Positions 1 to 6,732 of a stretch of 11,746 nucleotides of DNA are shown in pieces. Each line of letters opens with the position of its first letter. Within the stretch, counting starts at the first letter, position 1. The notes under the pieces are model-generated. The model was not told the DNA's origin, did no database searches, and saw nothing but the letters and a program-made list of their open reading frames with translations. Both the position numbers and the translations under genes were made by a program. Where the stretch lies: the NCBI GenBank assembly GCA_026770585.1, contig MU646338.1, positions 146,010 to 157,755 on the forward strand, given 5' to 3'. Source of the stretch: Baffinella frigidus. Taxonomy: Eukaryota; Cryptophyceae; Cryptomonadales; Baffinellaceae.

Positions 1-101
1 TGCAGGCAGAAAGGCAGAAAGGCAGAGAGAGAGAGAGAGCGAACGAGAGAGATAGCGTGACGAGAGTGTCTCTTTCCCCGACAGCAAATCCGCTCGCGGA
101 C
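1..101 (-). other. Start of SDR intron 4, running to the left edge
   Basis: After EVNLRI the minus strand reads GTCCGCGAG, then becomes a pyrimidine tract (CTCTCTCTCT, then CTGCCTTTCTGCCTGCA) that stops at the window edge. The last bases look like an acceptor about to end in CAG, so the next SDR exon should begin within a base or two outside the window. Confidence 0.45.
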
Positions 102-2065
102 TATCCGTAAGTTGACCTCCAGGACCCGTGGTACAAACTCGTCAACTTTGGCACAAAAACGAGGGTGCGCGCCTGGATGCCGGCGTTGTTGAAAAGGCCG
201 TCGATTCGCCCGACGTGCGCTGCTGCTTTCTCCACCATGCTCTCTACGGCCGCCTGGTAGCGTTGAGGGTTGAGAGGTGCGGGGTTTAGGGTTGATTTTG
301 AGGGTGTAGGGTGTAGGGTGTAGGGATGAGGGATGAAGGGTGAGGGGTGAGGGTGGAGGGTGGAGGGTTGAGGGTTGAGGGTTGAGGGTTGAAGGGTTGG
401 TTAGCGTTTACGGTGTAGGAGAATTTAGTGAGTAGGGTGTTGAATCCAAGGTTCGAGGTTGAGGAGTTGGGGTTATTTGTTGTTCGAAGAGTAGGGTTGA
501 GGGATGAGGGATTGGGGTTTAGGGTTAAGGATCTAGGCGTTAGGCTTTATGGTGTAGGGTTTCAAGTTTAGGGCTTAGGGTTTAGGGTTGAGGGTTGAGG
601 GTTTAGGGTTCAGGGTTTGGGGTTCAGGGTTTAGGGTTAAGGGTTTGGGGTGTGGGGTTTGGGGTTTAGGGTCTAGGTTTTAGGGTTTATGGTTTAGGGT
701 TGAGGGTTGAGGCTTTAGGGTGTGGGGTTCAGGGTTTAGGGTTCAGGGTTCAGGGTTCAGGGTTTAGGGTCTAGTGTTCAGGGTTCAGAGTTGAGGGTTT
801 AGAGTGTGGGGTTTAGGTTCAAGGGCTCGGAGTTGAATGTTGAGAGGTTTGAGGTTTGAGTTAGAGTTCAAAGTTTAGGGTTGAGGGTTTTGTTTCTGGA
901 GATAGGGTGTGGGGTGCATGGTGTAGGGTTTATGGTTCAGGGTTCTTGATTGAGGGTTGAGGGAGCAGGGTTGGTGTAGGGTCGATTTAGGATTTTTTAG
1001 GGTTGAGATATTAGGGTTCAGGGTTTTGCAATAAGGGGTTAGGTGTTAGGTGTCAGGGATTGGGATTTAGGGTGCATGGTTGAGGGATAGGGCGCATTGT
1101 CTGCAAAGGACGCAGGCTAGCCTGGGGAGGCAGGGCGGATGGGCGGATGGGCGGTTTTCCTGGGATTTAGGGTCTAGGTCTGAGGGTTCAAAGATCAAGT
1201 TTGAGGGGTTTGGGTTTGGGTTTAAGAGTTCAAAGTTTAGGGCTGAGGGGTTTTTTTCTGGAGATAGGGTGTAGGGTGAATGGTATGGATCATGCAGGTA
1301 ATTGAACAGCGTAGGTTTTGTGGTTCAGGGTTTTGGGTTGAGGGTTGAGGGAGTAGGGTTGGTTTAGGGTTAGTTTGGGATTTTTTAGGGTTCAGGTATT
1401 AGGGTTCAGGGTTTAGCAATAAGGGGTCAGGTGTTGGGTGTCAGGGATTGGGATTTAGGGTGCATGGTTTAGGGATATAGGTCGCATTGTCTGCAAAGAA
1501 CGCAGGCTAGCCTGGCGAGGCAGGGCTCCATGGCGGATGGGCGGTTTTTCGGGGCAGACCTCGTCAGTCACGTCGCACTGGAGAGCCATGGCTTCGCCCA
1601 GCCCCAGCTCTTCCACCTGCCTCGGGGCGGGTTACGAACGGTCTCGCACCTTTCCAAGGTCGTTTGGGATTTCCCGCAGAGTGATTCGGAGCGGAGGGAG
1701 AAGGGGGGGGGGTCTCGCCTGCCGGCGTGACTCCTCAAGGGCGGTCGCCTCTCGATCTACCAGCACAGTGCGCGCGCCCTCCTGCTCCCGCATATCGACA
1801 TTCTCATCAGCGCGTCCTCCTCCGCTTGCTGGAATGGAGGCGAAATTTGCTTGCTGGCTGTGCTCTCCCCTGCGGCTCGGTGCGTATCAAGCGGGTGGCC
1901 GGGACGACCTTGGTGAAGAACAGCGCGGCGGCGCGGCCGATGTCTCCTCCAGCCCCCGTGATCAATATGGCTCTCCCGTGCAGCCCTCCCGCGCCCAGCT
2001 GCGTCTTGGGCTCTGCCACGTTTTTCAAGGGAACGGTTGGTCAGGGGGAGAGCCAATCGATGCAT
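102..2065 (-). CDS. Short-chain dehydrogenase/reductase (SDR), 5' part; frame problems, runs off the left edge
   Basis: Minus-strand exons found by motif: 2065-1909 (start uncertain), 1781-1719, 1616-1560 and 253-102. Read in order: GRAILITGAGGDIGRAAALF (the nucleotide-binding TGxxxxIG motif, complement 1936-1959), EGARTVLVDREATALEESRR, VEELGLGEAMALQCDVTDE, then AAVESMVEKAA..HVGRIDGLFNNAGIQ (NNAG at complement 179-190) and AKVDEFVPRVLEVNL. These are consecutive beta-alpha units of a classical SDR Rossmann fold, contiguous at each junction. The catalytic Ser and YxxxK would lie beyond the left edge. DR after beta-2 suggests NAD rather than NADP preference. Two frame problems exist. The only upstream ATG (2065) is one base out of frame with ILITG, and a shift is needed after GIQARTLVF; each falls at a 5-base homopolymer. 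It is either a recent pseudogene or an assembly/consensus fault. The substrate is unknown. Confidence 0.7.
265..1500 (+). repeat. Degenerate TTTAGGG-type telomere-like repeat block 1
   Basis: The block is a long run of 6-8 base units such as TTTAGGG, TTGAGGG, TTCAGGG, TGTAGGG and TTTGGGG, G-rich and C-poor on the plus strand. Few units are perfect and none form long uninterrupted arrays, so this is old interstitial sequence rather than a chromosome end. It lies inside intron 3 of the minus-strand SDR. Confidence 0.85.
849..1552. repeat. Tandem segmental duplication inside SDR intron 3 (copies about 849-1160 and 1203-1552)
   Basis: Both copies share, in order, AGAGTTCAAAGTTTAGGG, TTTCTGGAGATAGGGTG, GGATTTTTTAGGGTT, CAATAAGGGGT, GTCAGGGATTGGGATTTAGG, GCATTGTCTGCAAAG, ACGCAGGCTAGCCTGG and GATGGGCGGTTTT. 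The offset grows from about 362 to 390 because of small indels. The second copy ends at the SDR exon 3 donor, so the donor-proximal end of the intron was the part duplicated. Confidence 0.8.
1617..1718 (-). other. SDR intron 2, probable GC-AG intron (102 nt)
   Basis: The upstream exon ends CGGCAG and the intron would begin GCGAGA and end GAGGCAG. With this donor the joined protein reads ALEESRRQ-VEELG, exactly the usual spacing in SDRs between beta-2 and beta-3. A GT donor ten bases upstream (GAGGA|GTCACG, with acceptor CCGAG) also keeps the frame but makes the helix three residues short. A third option (AAG|GTGCGA) leaves only 33 nt of intron. Confidence 0.5.
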
Positions 2066-2361
2066 GCAGCAACAGGCTGGCACGGGTGCGTGTGGGAGGC
2101 AGGCGGTTCCAGTCTGAATTTAGGCGCACCTGCCATATATTTTTGCCACGGTTTTTCGGTCAAAAATCTTTCGGGTCAAAAATTTCGGCTTTTACCGGTT
2201 TTCGGCAAAATCCGAAAAATCAAGAAAATTTGTCGTTGAACTATGCCAAAAGTAAACAATATCCCCTCCGAGATTCCGAGAAATTGACTTTGGCATCCAG
2301 AGGCAAATAAATTGGCGTTGAAAAAAATAATCCGAATTTCTCACCACAGAGCGTCGTATCG
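2066..2361. promoter_or_regulatory. AT-rich divergent intergenic region, candidate bidirectional promoter
   Basis: About 296 bp separate the two divergent start regions. The part from 2135 to 2345 is clearly richer in A and T than either gene. It carries repeated and inverted short words (TTTTTCGGTCAAAAATC, CGGGTCAAAAATTTCGG, TTTTCGGCAAAATCCGAAAAAT) that could bind factors or fold. No TATA box at a convincing position or other named promoter element was identified. Confidence 0.4.
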
Positions 2362-2898
2362 ATGATGGGACGTGCAACTCAGGGGCGGCGCTGCCGCTCT
2401 GCACTCTCCGCCTCCCTCGCCCTGCAGGTGTTGTGCAGCACAGTCGGGCCCATGGGGGCCGACGGGTTCAGCGCCGCGGGGCCTTCTCTCCGCCATGGGA
2501 TGAGCGCTTTTGCTGGGCCATTCACCATCCAGCAAAGGTCGCGGCAAGACAAGATGCTCGTGAGGCCCGGGCGGATTCTCGCGCTCCGCACGTCGCGTCC
2601 CTGTGTGATGGGCATGGAAGCCGGCCCCAAGGACGCGTGGGGAAACACCGTGGGAATCAACGACGCTTTCTTCCCTGCACCCCCTGTCCAGAACCGTACC
2701 CAGCTTGCTGTCGCCTATGCCTCGCCCTCTGCAGTCGTGGACGTGTCCGTGAGAGAGTTCGCACGCCTCATCGCGGAGCGGGCCCCGAGCCCGGAGGTGC
2801 GTGACTGGCGCTCCAAAGACATCGGGCGCTGGGTGCTGACGAACGAAGAGCGCGACGATGGGCCCAGAGAGTTCCGTCCTCTCAGCGCCTTGATCATG
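2362..2898 (+). other. Exon 1: N-terminal leader, possible bipartite plastid-targeting sequence
   Basis: These 179 codons precede the kinase fold. Residues 1-12 are basic (RRCR), and residues 13-29 form a hydrophobic stretch (SALSASLALQVLCSTVG) like a signal-peptide core. SAFAGPF at 48-54 resembles the ASAFAP motif that marks signal/transit peptide cleavage in secondary red-lineage plastids. The next 30 residues are rich in R, S, T and Q and poor in acids, like a transit peptide. Residues 85-176 are an unassigned region with a W/R/D-rich stretch (EVRDWRSKDIGRWV). The motif lies some 20 residues after the hydrophobic core, later than usual, so a cleavage at DG|FSAAGP (35/36) is an alternative. 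Secretory routing without a plastid step cannot be excluded. Confidence 0.45.
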
Positions 2899-5800
2899 GT
2901 AAACCCTACACCATCAAAAACTTCAAACCCATCAACTCTGAACCCTGAACCCTGTACCCGAGGCCATAATCCTCAGGGGAACCGGTCACCCTAAAACCTA
3001 AAACCTAACCCCAAATCCCTAAACCCTCAAACATCAAACCCCTCAAACCCTCAACCCCTCAACCCTGAACCAGGGCAAGATCGTCATCGACGAGTTCGTG
3101 CTTCGCAAGCAGCCCGACACCGAGGTCCAGCCCTTTCCCCTCTGCTGTTCTCGAGAGCCTCTTTTACACAGTTTGACCGTTGGGTGTTCTAGCAAAGCAT
3201 CAGAGCTGATCTCTGGGTGCGCGTTGCGACCCCCCCTACAACTCCCCAGCTGATCAGCCGTGCCACCACACGCAACTGGGGCGTTGGCCCGCTAGATGAA
3301 CCTGGCAGGCTGCACTAGACCCCTGGTGGTGACTGCTTCACACCGTGGCCAGCGCCGGGACCCCGAGAAAGACTGTCCTGGGCGAGAGAGATGACTGACC
3401 CTGTGGTGTGTGCCTTGGCTTGACTGACCCTGGGCGTTTTTGCTGATGACCCTGGGCGAGAGAGACAGCTGACCCTGGGCGAGAAAGCAGGATCATTCTA
3501 GGCGAGAGAGACTGCTGACCCTGGGTGAAAGAGAAGGCTGAATCTAGGCGAGAAAGAAGGCTGACCCTCCTCTGGCGTGCGGCTGGCAGATCGTGCGTGC
3601 AGGGCTGGGAGGGGGCAGCCCGCAGGCCGCGCTCGCTGCGCAGCTGTGGTCCTCTAAGGTCACTGCCGTACTCGAAACCTGGGCAGCTGCAACACTCACC
3701 ATCCCCTGTCTGTGCACACTGCTGACAGTCTTGTTCTGTTCCTTGACTCGTGGCGCAAACCCCTTGACCTACCTACACCATTAACTGCCTTAACTGCCTG
3801 AACCCTCTCTCAACCCTGAACCCTGAACCAGGTCGGACTCATGGCGCCCGTCGGGCAGAAGTTCTCCGAAGAGCTCCTTCACGGGATGAGCCTCGCGGGC
3901 GTCGACACGGCGGGGGTCACGCGCCTCGCGGGATACGTCACGCCGCGCACGCAGATCCGCTACGAGGCCGACCGCACGGTATGGACGCCGGGGGAGGGGT
4001 GGGATCGGTGGGAGGAGCTGAAGCATGAGATGCTGCCGATGCCGGAGCACTTCGAGGGGGCGCCGCTGGTGCTCCCCGGACCCTAAACTCGAACACTTGA
4101 GCTCTGAAACCTGCATCCTAAACCCCTGAACCTCAAACCTGCACCTTCAGAGCCTCTGAACCTGGAACCCTGAACCTGGAACCCAAAGCCCTTAAATGGA
4201 AACCCAAATCCTAAACCCGGAACCCCACACGCAGGTACACATGATCACGGAGGGGAGCGGGGGCGCCGAGACGCAGATGGCCTTTGACTACCTCGCGCGC
4301 AACCCCCCCGCGGTGCTGAGCATCGAGCCGGTCATGCACGACGTCAGCGCCGGGGCTGTCGAGGCGCTCACGCCCCACTCCTCGGCCGCGGACCTCGTGT
4401 GCCCCGACTGGGAGACGGCCGTTGGGGTCTCCAACGTGGCTGGGTGCGCGGCGCTGGACGTTGTGGGGAGCGAGGCGCACCCCCACCTGATGCGGCGCTT
4501 CGAGGTCGTGCCGGGGCTGACGCACGGCGGGCGCCCCGTGTACTGCGCCGAGGCCATCGACTCGCTGCCGCGGGGGTACCTCTACCATGTGCAGGGGTGC
4601 GCGGGCGCGAGCCGGTGGTACCTGGGGCCGACGGTCGGGTCGGACGTGGCATGCTTGTTCGCGGCGTCGGAGGCGGTGACGCCCGATCTGGTGACGGGCG
4701 CGTGGCAGGAGTACCACGCGGGGACGCGCGAGTGGCGGGTTGCGGTGAACATGGATGTGGTGCGCGCCGTGGGGATGGTGGAGGTGATCGACGGCGACGG
4801 GGCGCGGCGCTCCTTCGCGGTCGAGCACGGCGAGCTCACGATGCGCGTGCACCTCCCGGGGAGCCAGCTCGTCGCGGAGCACGTGATCAAGCACCTCCAC
4901 TACGCCACGGCGCTCGGCAAGGTCACGGACGGCGACGGCGAGTTCTCCTTCATCCTCCCAGCGAGCGGCCGCGCGGAGTACGCGGCGAGCCTCAGCGGCG
5001 TGTGCGCGTCGGCGGGGGTGCATTGGGACGAGGACGGGACCAAGGTGCGCGCCTTGTTCTGATTCTTCTTCATTCGCCGCTTGAAGCCCCGTAAACCTCT
5101 CTTTCTCGCGAGCTCTCTCTGTCGCTCTCTCTCTTTCTCTCTCCCTCTCTTTCTCTCTCTCTCTCTCTCCCTTCTCCCATTCACTCTCACTCTCTCTCTC
5201 TCTCCAACTTACTAACTACCGTGCGCCCTCAGGTGCGCGACTGGGAGCAGCTGGACGACTCGCTGCACGTCGCGGGCGCCGCCAGGCAGAACATCTGGCG
5301 CGCGGTCGTCGACGGGGAGTCCGCTGAGGCATACTACTGGAACGTGTGCACGGGCGAGACGGTCTGCCTCAATCCCAAACCTGTCTGAACCTACCTGAAC
5401 CACTCAACCCTGAACCGCTCAACCCTGAACCACTCAACCCTGAACCTGCCTGGACCCTAAACCCTAAACCATACACCAGGTGTGGCACCGCCCCGCGGAG
5501 ATGCTCCGCGTGTCCTGCTCCCAAGAGACGACGCGCGCCTCCGTGCGCTCCCTCAAGGGCGACGTCTCCTACTTCACCTCCGACGCGGACGCCGGCACGC
5601 CCGCCGCGGAGCACGAGCCGATGCCCGAGCGGGATGCGAAGCCGCCGCCGTGCCGCGCGGAGCTGGCGCGGATGGAGGGGGAGGTGCTCGTGAAGAGCGC
5701 GGAGCGGCTCGGGATGACGCGCGGGGTGCTGGCCGTGCGGTGCGGAGCGCGCGGGAGCATCGTGCTCGACTGCCGCGATAAGTCCCGCTACTGGCGTGTC

Positions 5801-6217
5801 CCGGCCGTGCAGGTCCCCGTGGTCGACCCGCTCGGCGCCGGCAACGCGTTCGCCTCCGCCTTCGCGGTCGGCCTCGCCGACCGCTCCGAGAACCTCAACC
5901 GCGAAGAGCTGGTGCTGCAGGGCGCGTGCCGCGCGAGCGCGACGGCCGCGGCGTTTGTCGCCGCCGACGGCATGCCCGTCGCCAGCGCGCAGCTCCGCGA
6001 GTGGCTGCGGGACGAGGCTCACTACCTGCGCGCGCGCGTCGAGGCCGTGCCCATCTCCGCCGACGCCGCCCCGCTGCCCTTCCTCCCGATCGAGTACGAG
6101 CCGGAGCCTGAGGTTCCCATCGTAGAGGAGGCCTACGTGCAGCGGCAGCCTGTGTGGGGTGCGCCCGAGCCGGTGTTTCACGGGAGGGGTGGCGGCAGCT
6201 ATCTCGACAGCCTGTAG
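2362..6217 (+). CDS. PfkB/ribokinase-like kinase (MAK32-like) with inserted Y/W-rich module and WW domain; 7 exons
   Basis: Exons were chosen by splice sites plus family motifs: 2362-2898, 3074-3124, 3590-3658, 3832-4068, 4235-5044, 5233-5361 and 5480-6217. They total 2571 nt (856 residues plus stop) and every junction is phase 0. Kinase parts seen: GKIVIDEF (180-187); a glycine-rich GLGGGSPQAALAAQLW (201-216); a GVDTAGV...TPRTQIRYE segment in exon 4; LSIEPV (326-331) and DLVCPDWETA (351-360) in exon 5; then, after a long insertion, VLAVRCGARGS (694-704) and DPLGAGNAF (727-735). This order is that of PfkB-family sugar/nucleoside kinases. The IDE and GAGNAF wording is closest to MAK32-like proteins, from family knowledge. 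Family members usually have about 300-370 residues, so this protein is over twice that. The extra length is an N-terminal leader of about 175 residues and an insertion at about 362-616. The substrate is unknown. The first ATG is followed directly by another; stops lie close upstream in the AT-rich intergenic region. Exon 2 (51 nt) and exon 3 (69 nt) are the least certain. Confidence 0.8.
2899..3073 (+). repeat. Kinase intron 1 with CCCTAAA/CCCTGAA-type filler
   Basis: The donor is ATCATG|GTAAAC and the acceptor GAACCAG|GGCAAG. Almost all of the intron is degenerate telomere-like sequence in C-rich sense orientation (AACCCTGAACCCTG, CCTAAACCCTCAAAC). This is the only donor in the window with A at intron position 3. 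Confidence 0.7.
3125..3589 (+). repeat. Kinase intron 2 with a 23-24 bp minisatellite (about 3366-3568)
   Basis: The donor is ACCGAG|GTCCAG and the acceptor GGCTGGCAG|ATCGTG. The second half carries about seven diverged copies of a unit like CTGACCCTGGGCGAGAGAGA, best seen at 3448-3562. The first half (3125-3365) has no recognised content. This intron, unlike four of the other five, has no telomere-like repeat. Confidence 0.6.
3659..3831 (+). other. Kinase intron 3
   Basis: The donor is TCTAAG|GTCACT and the acceptor AACCAG|GTCGGA. Most of it is unique sequence, but the last 45 bases are CCCTGAA-type repeat leading into the acceptor (CAACCCTGAACCCTGAACCAG). Confidence 0.65.
4069..4234 (+). 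repeat. Kinase intron 4 with CCCTAAA/CCCTGAA filler
   Basis: The donor is GCCGCTG|GTGCTC and the acceptor CACGCAG|GTACAC. From 4080 the intron is degenerate C-rich telomere-like sequence, including CTGGAACCCTGAACCTGGAA. An in-frame stop follows 12 bases after the donor, so the intron must be removed. Confidence 0.65.
4493..4741 (+). other. Inserted Y/W/G module within the kinase (residues about 385-467)
   Basis: In exon 5, straight after the kinase segment DLVCPDWETAVGV, the protein reads RRFEVVPGL, then GGRPVYC (396-402), GYLYHVQG (412-419), RWYLGPTVGSD (425-435), a run of small residues, TP (447-448), and two further tryptophans (455 and 465). This order (G-R-P-V-Y, then L-Y-H, W-x-L-G, and W...W) is that of a short module of unknown function that I recall as repeated in many algal and animal proteins. 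No Pfam name is claimed. It is not part of any PfkB kinase core I know. The following 100 residues (468-568) are unassigned; they include EVIDGDG and KVTDGDGEF, two similar D-G-D-G turns. Confidence 0.5.
5045..5232 (+). repeat. Kinase intron 5 with a CT microsatellite (about 5098-5205)
   Basis: The donor is ACCAAG|GTGCGC and the acceptor CCTCAG|GTGCGC. The centre is a long CT/CTTT tract that serves as an extended pyrimidine tract before the acceptor. It resembles the pyrimidine tract in SDR intron 4 at the left edge. Confidence 0.7.
5296..5494 (+). other. WW domain (residues 590-616), split by intron 6
   Basis: Exon 6 ends with NIWRAVVDGES, AEAYYWN and VCTGET, and exon 7 begins VWHRPAEM. Joined, they give W590, Y602-Y603-W604-N605, T609-G610-E611-T612-position V, W613 and P616. 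That is the WW plan: first W, a YY-aromatic-N strand, TGET, a second W 23 residues after the first, then P. WW domains bind proline-rich or phospho-Ser/Thr-Pro peptides, so this one probably mediates a protein contact. The sequence before it (VRDWEQLDDSLHV) may be a helical lead-in. That the motif is complete only after splicing supports the 5361/5480 junction. Confidence 0.65.
5362..5479 (+). repeat. Kinase intron 6 with CCCTGAA filler
   Basis: The donor is GAGACG|GTCTGC and the acceptor CACCAG|GTGTGG. It includes three copies of CTCAACCCTGAACC separated by a few bases and ends CCCTAAACCCTAAACCATA. It splits the WW domain between T and V of TGET-VW. Confidence 0.7.
5825..5851 (+). other. PfkB signature 2 with Asn in place of the catalytic Asp
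   Basis: The residues are D-P-L-G-A-G-N-A-F (727-735). The usual signature is D-T-x-G-A-G-D, where GAG forms the anion hole and the last D is the general base. Here the D is N733. MAK32-like proteins are remembered as having N at this place, so this may be a subfamily trait rather than a mutation. It leaves open whether the protein phosphorylates a sugar. Confidence 0.7.
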
Positions 6218-6245
6218 ATCCGGGGGGTCGTGTGAGATTACTAGA

Positions 6246-6345
6246 ATGTGTAGAGCGGGGGAGGGTAGGCAGTAGGTTATGATACGTAGAGCGGGGGAGG
6301 ATAGGAGTAGGTTACGATAGCAGGATGTAGAGCGGGGTGGAGGGG
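6246..6345. repeat. Short GC-rich tandem repeat downstream of the kinase
   Basis: There are about two and a half copies of a unit of roughly 40-47 bp: GTAGAGCGGGGGAGG, then TAGG.AGTAGGTTA.GATA. The third copy is broken off after GTAGAGCGGGGTGGAGG. It lies in the likely 3' untranslated or flanking region of the kinase; no AATAAA signal is present near it. Confidence 0.6.
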
Positions 6346-6520
6346 GCGTGCTTCTGCACCCCTCGACTGAAACAGACGGAAATACTCACGAGACGCCAGT
6401 TAGGGTGCGAGAAAGTCAATGAAGCGGTCAACGACAATTCGTGTATGCTCTCAACGCTGGAACGGACTTACGAGAGTCACACGTAGGGGGGGCATGTCAT
6501 GGTTTGGATCCATTCCTCAA
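6346..6520. other. Unassigned spacer
   Basis: Nothing was recognised here: no ORF of useful length, no clear repeat and no RNA gene. Confidence 0.5.
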
Positions 6521-6555
6521 GTCCTGAGTGAATCCCCTTTGGATTCACTTAGGAC
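6521..6555. repeat. Short hairpin abutting MITE copy A
   Basis: GTCCTGAGTGAATCC (6521-6535) and GGATTCACTTAGGAC (6541-6555) pair at 14 of 15 positions around a 5-base loop. It takes the place where the left terminus of MITE copy A should be. Confidence 0.7.
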
Positions 6556-6644
6556 ATAAGAAACCGCATCCGCCTAGGACCCTCCAGTAGGCTAGCCCTA
6601 GGGTCCTAGGGGGTGGGCGGTTTCTTATGAGCGGGGTACCCCTG
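6555..6644. mobile_element. MITE family 1, copy A (left end lost)
   Basis: Arms CATAAGAAACCGC...CCTAGGACCCT (left) and AGGGTCCTAGG...GCGGTTTCTTATG (right) form a long imperfect inverted repeat. The right end runs on through GCGGGGTACCCCTG and is followed by TA. The left terminus is missing. It is non-coding and would need a transposase from elsewhere. Confidence 0.65.
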
Positions 6645-6732
6645 TAGATACCCACATATGCAGCTGGCTGTAATGAACTGGTCGTGTGTTCTTCGTAAAA
6701 ACGATAAGAGCGCCTGCCCATGTGTCGGGGTG

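Larger units (their letters stand above)
254..1559 (-). other. SDR intron 3 (1306 nt), filled with telomere-like repeat
   Basis: The donor is GACGAG|GTCTGC after CDVTDE, and the acceptor is CTACCAG|GCGGCC before AAVESMVEK. Both flanks are SDR sequence that is adjacent in the family, so this whole stretch is intronic if the gene is real. On the plus strand it is TTTAGGG/TTGAGGG/TTCAGGG repeat from about 265 to 1500; in the transcript it therefore reads CCCTAAA/CCCTGAA. Confidence 0.65.

Noticed and set aside
1537-2310. Plus-strand ORF of 257 codons
   Set aside because: It runs antisense to the SDR exons and across the AT-rich intergenic region; its protein is low-complexity S/R-rich with no family motif.
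2782-2860. SAM-like domain in the kinase leader (EVRDWRSKDIGRWV)
   Set aside because: Only a W-x-x-x-D-I-x-x-W resemblance; too short to support a domain call.
4211-5023. Minus-strand ORF of 270 codons opposite kinase exon 5, and plus-strand ORF 4399-5094
   Set aside because: Both are R/A/G/P-rich shadows caused by high GC at third positions; the frame at 4235-5044 carries kinase and module motifs.
5369-6181. Minus-strand ORF of 270 codons opposite kinase exon 7
   Set aside because: It is H/R/A/G-rich, includes repeat-derived SGSGLSGSG from the intron, and lies opposite the DPLGAGNAF frame.
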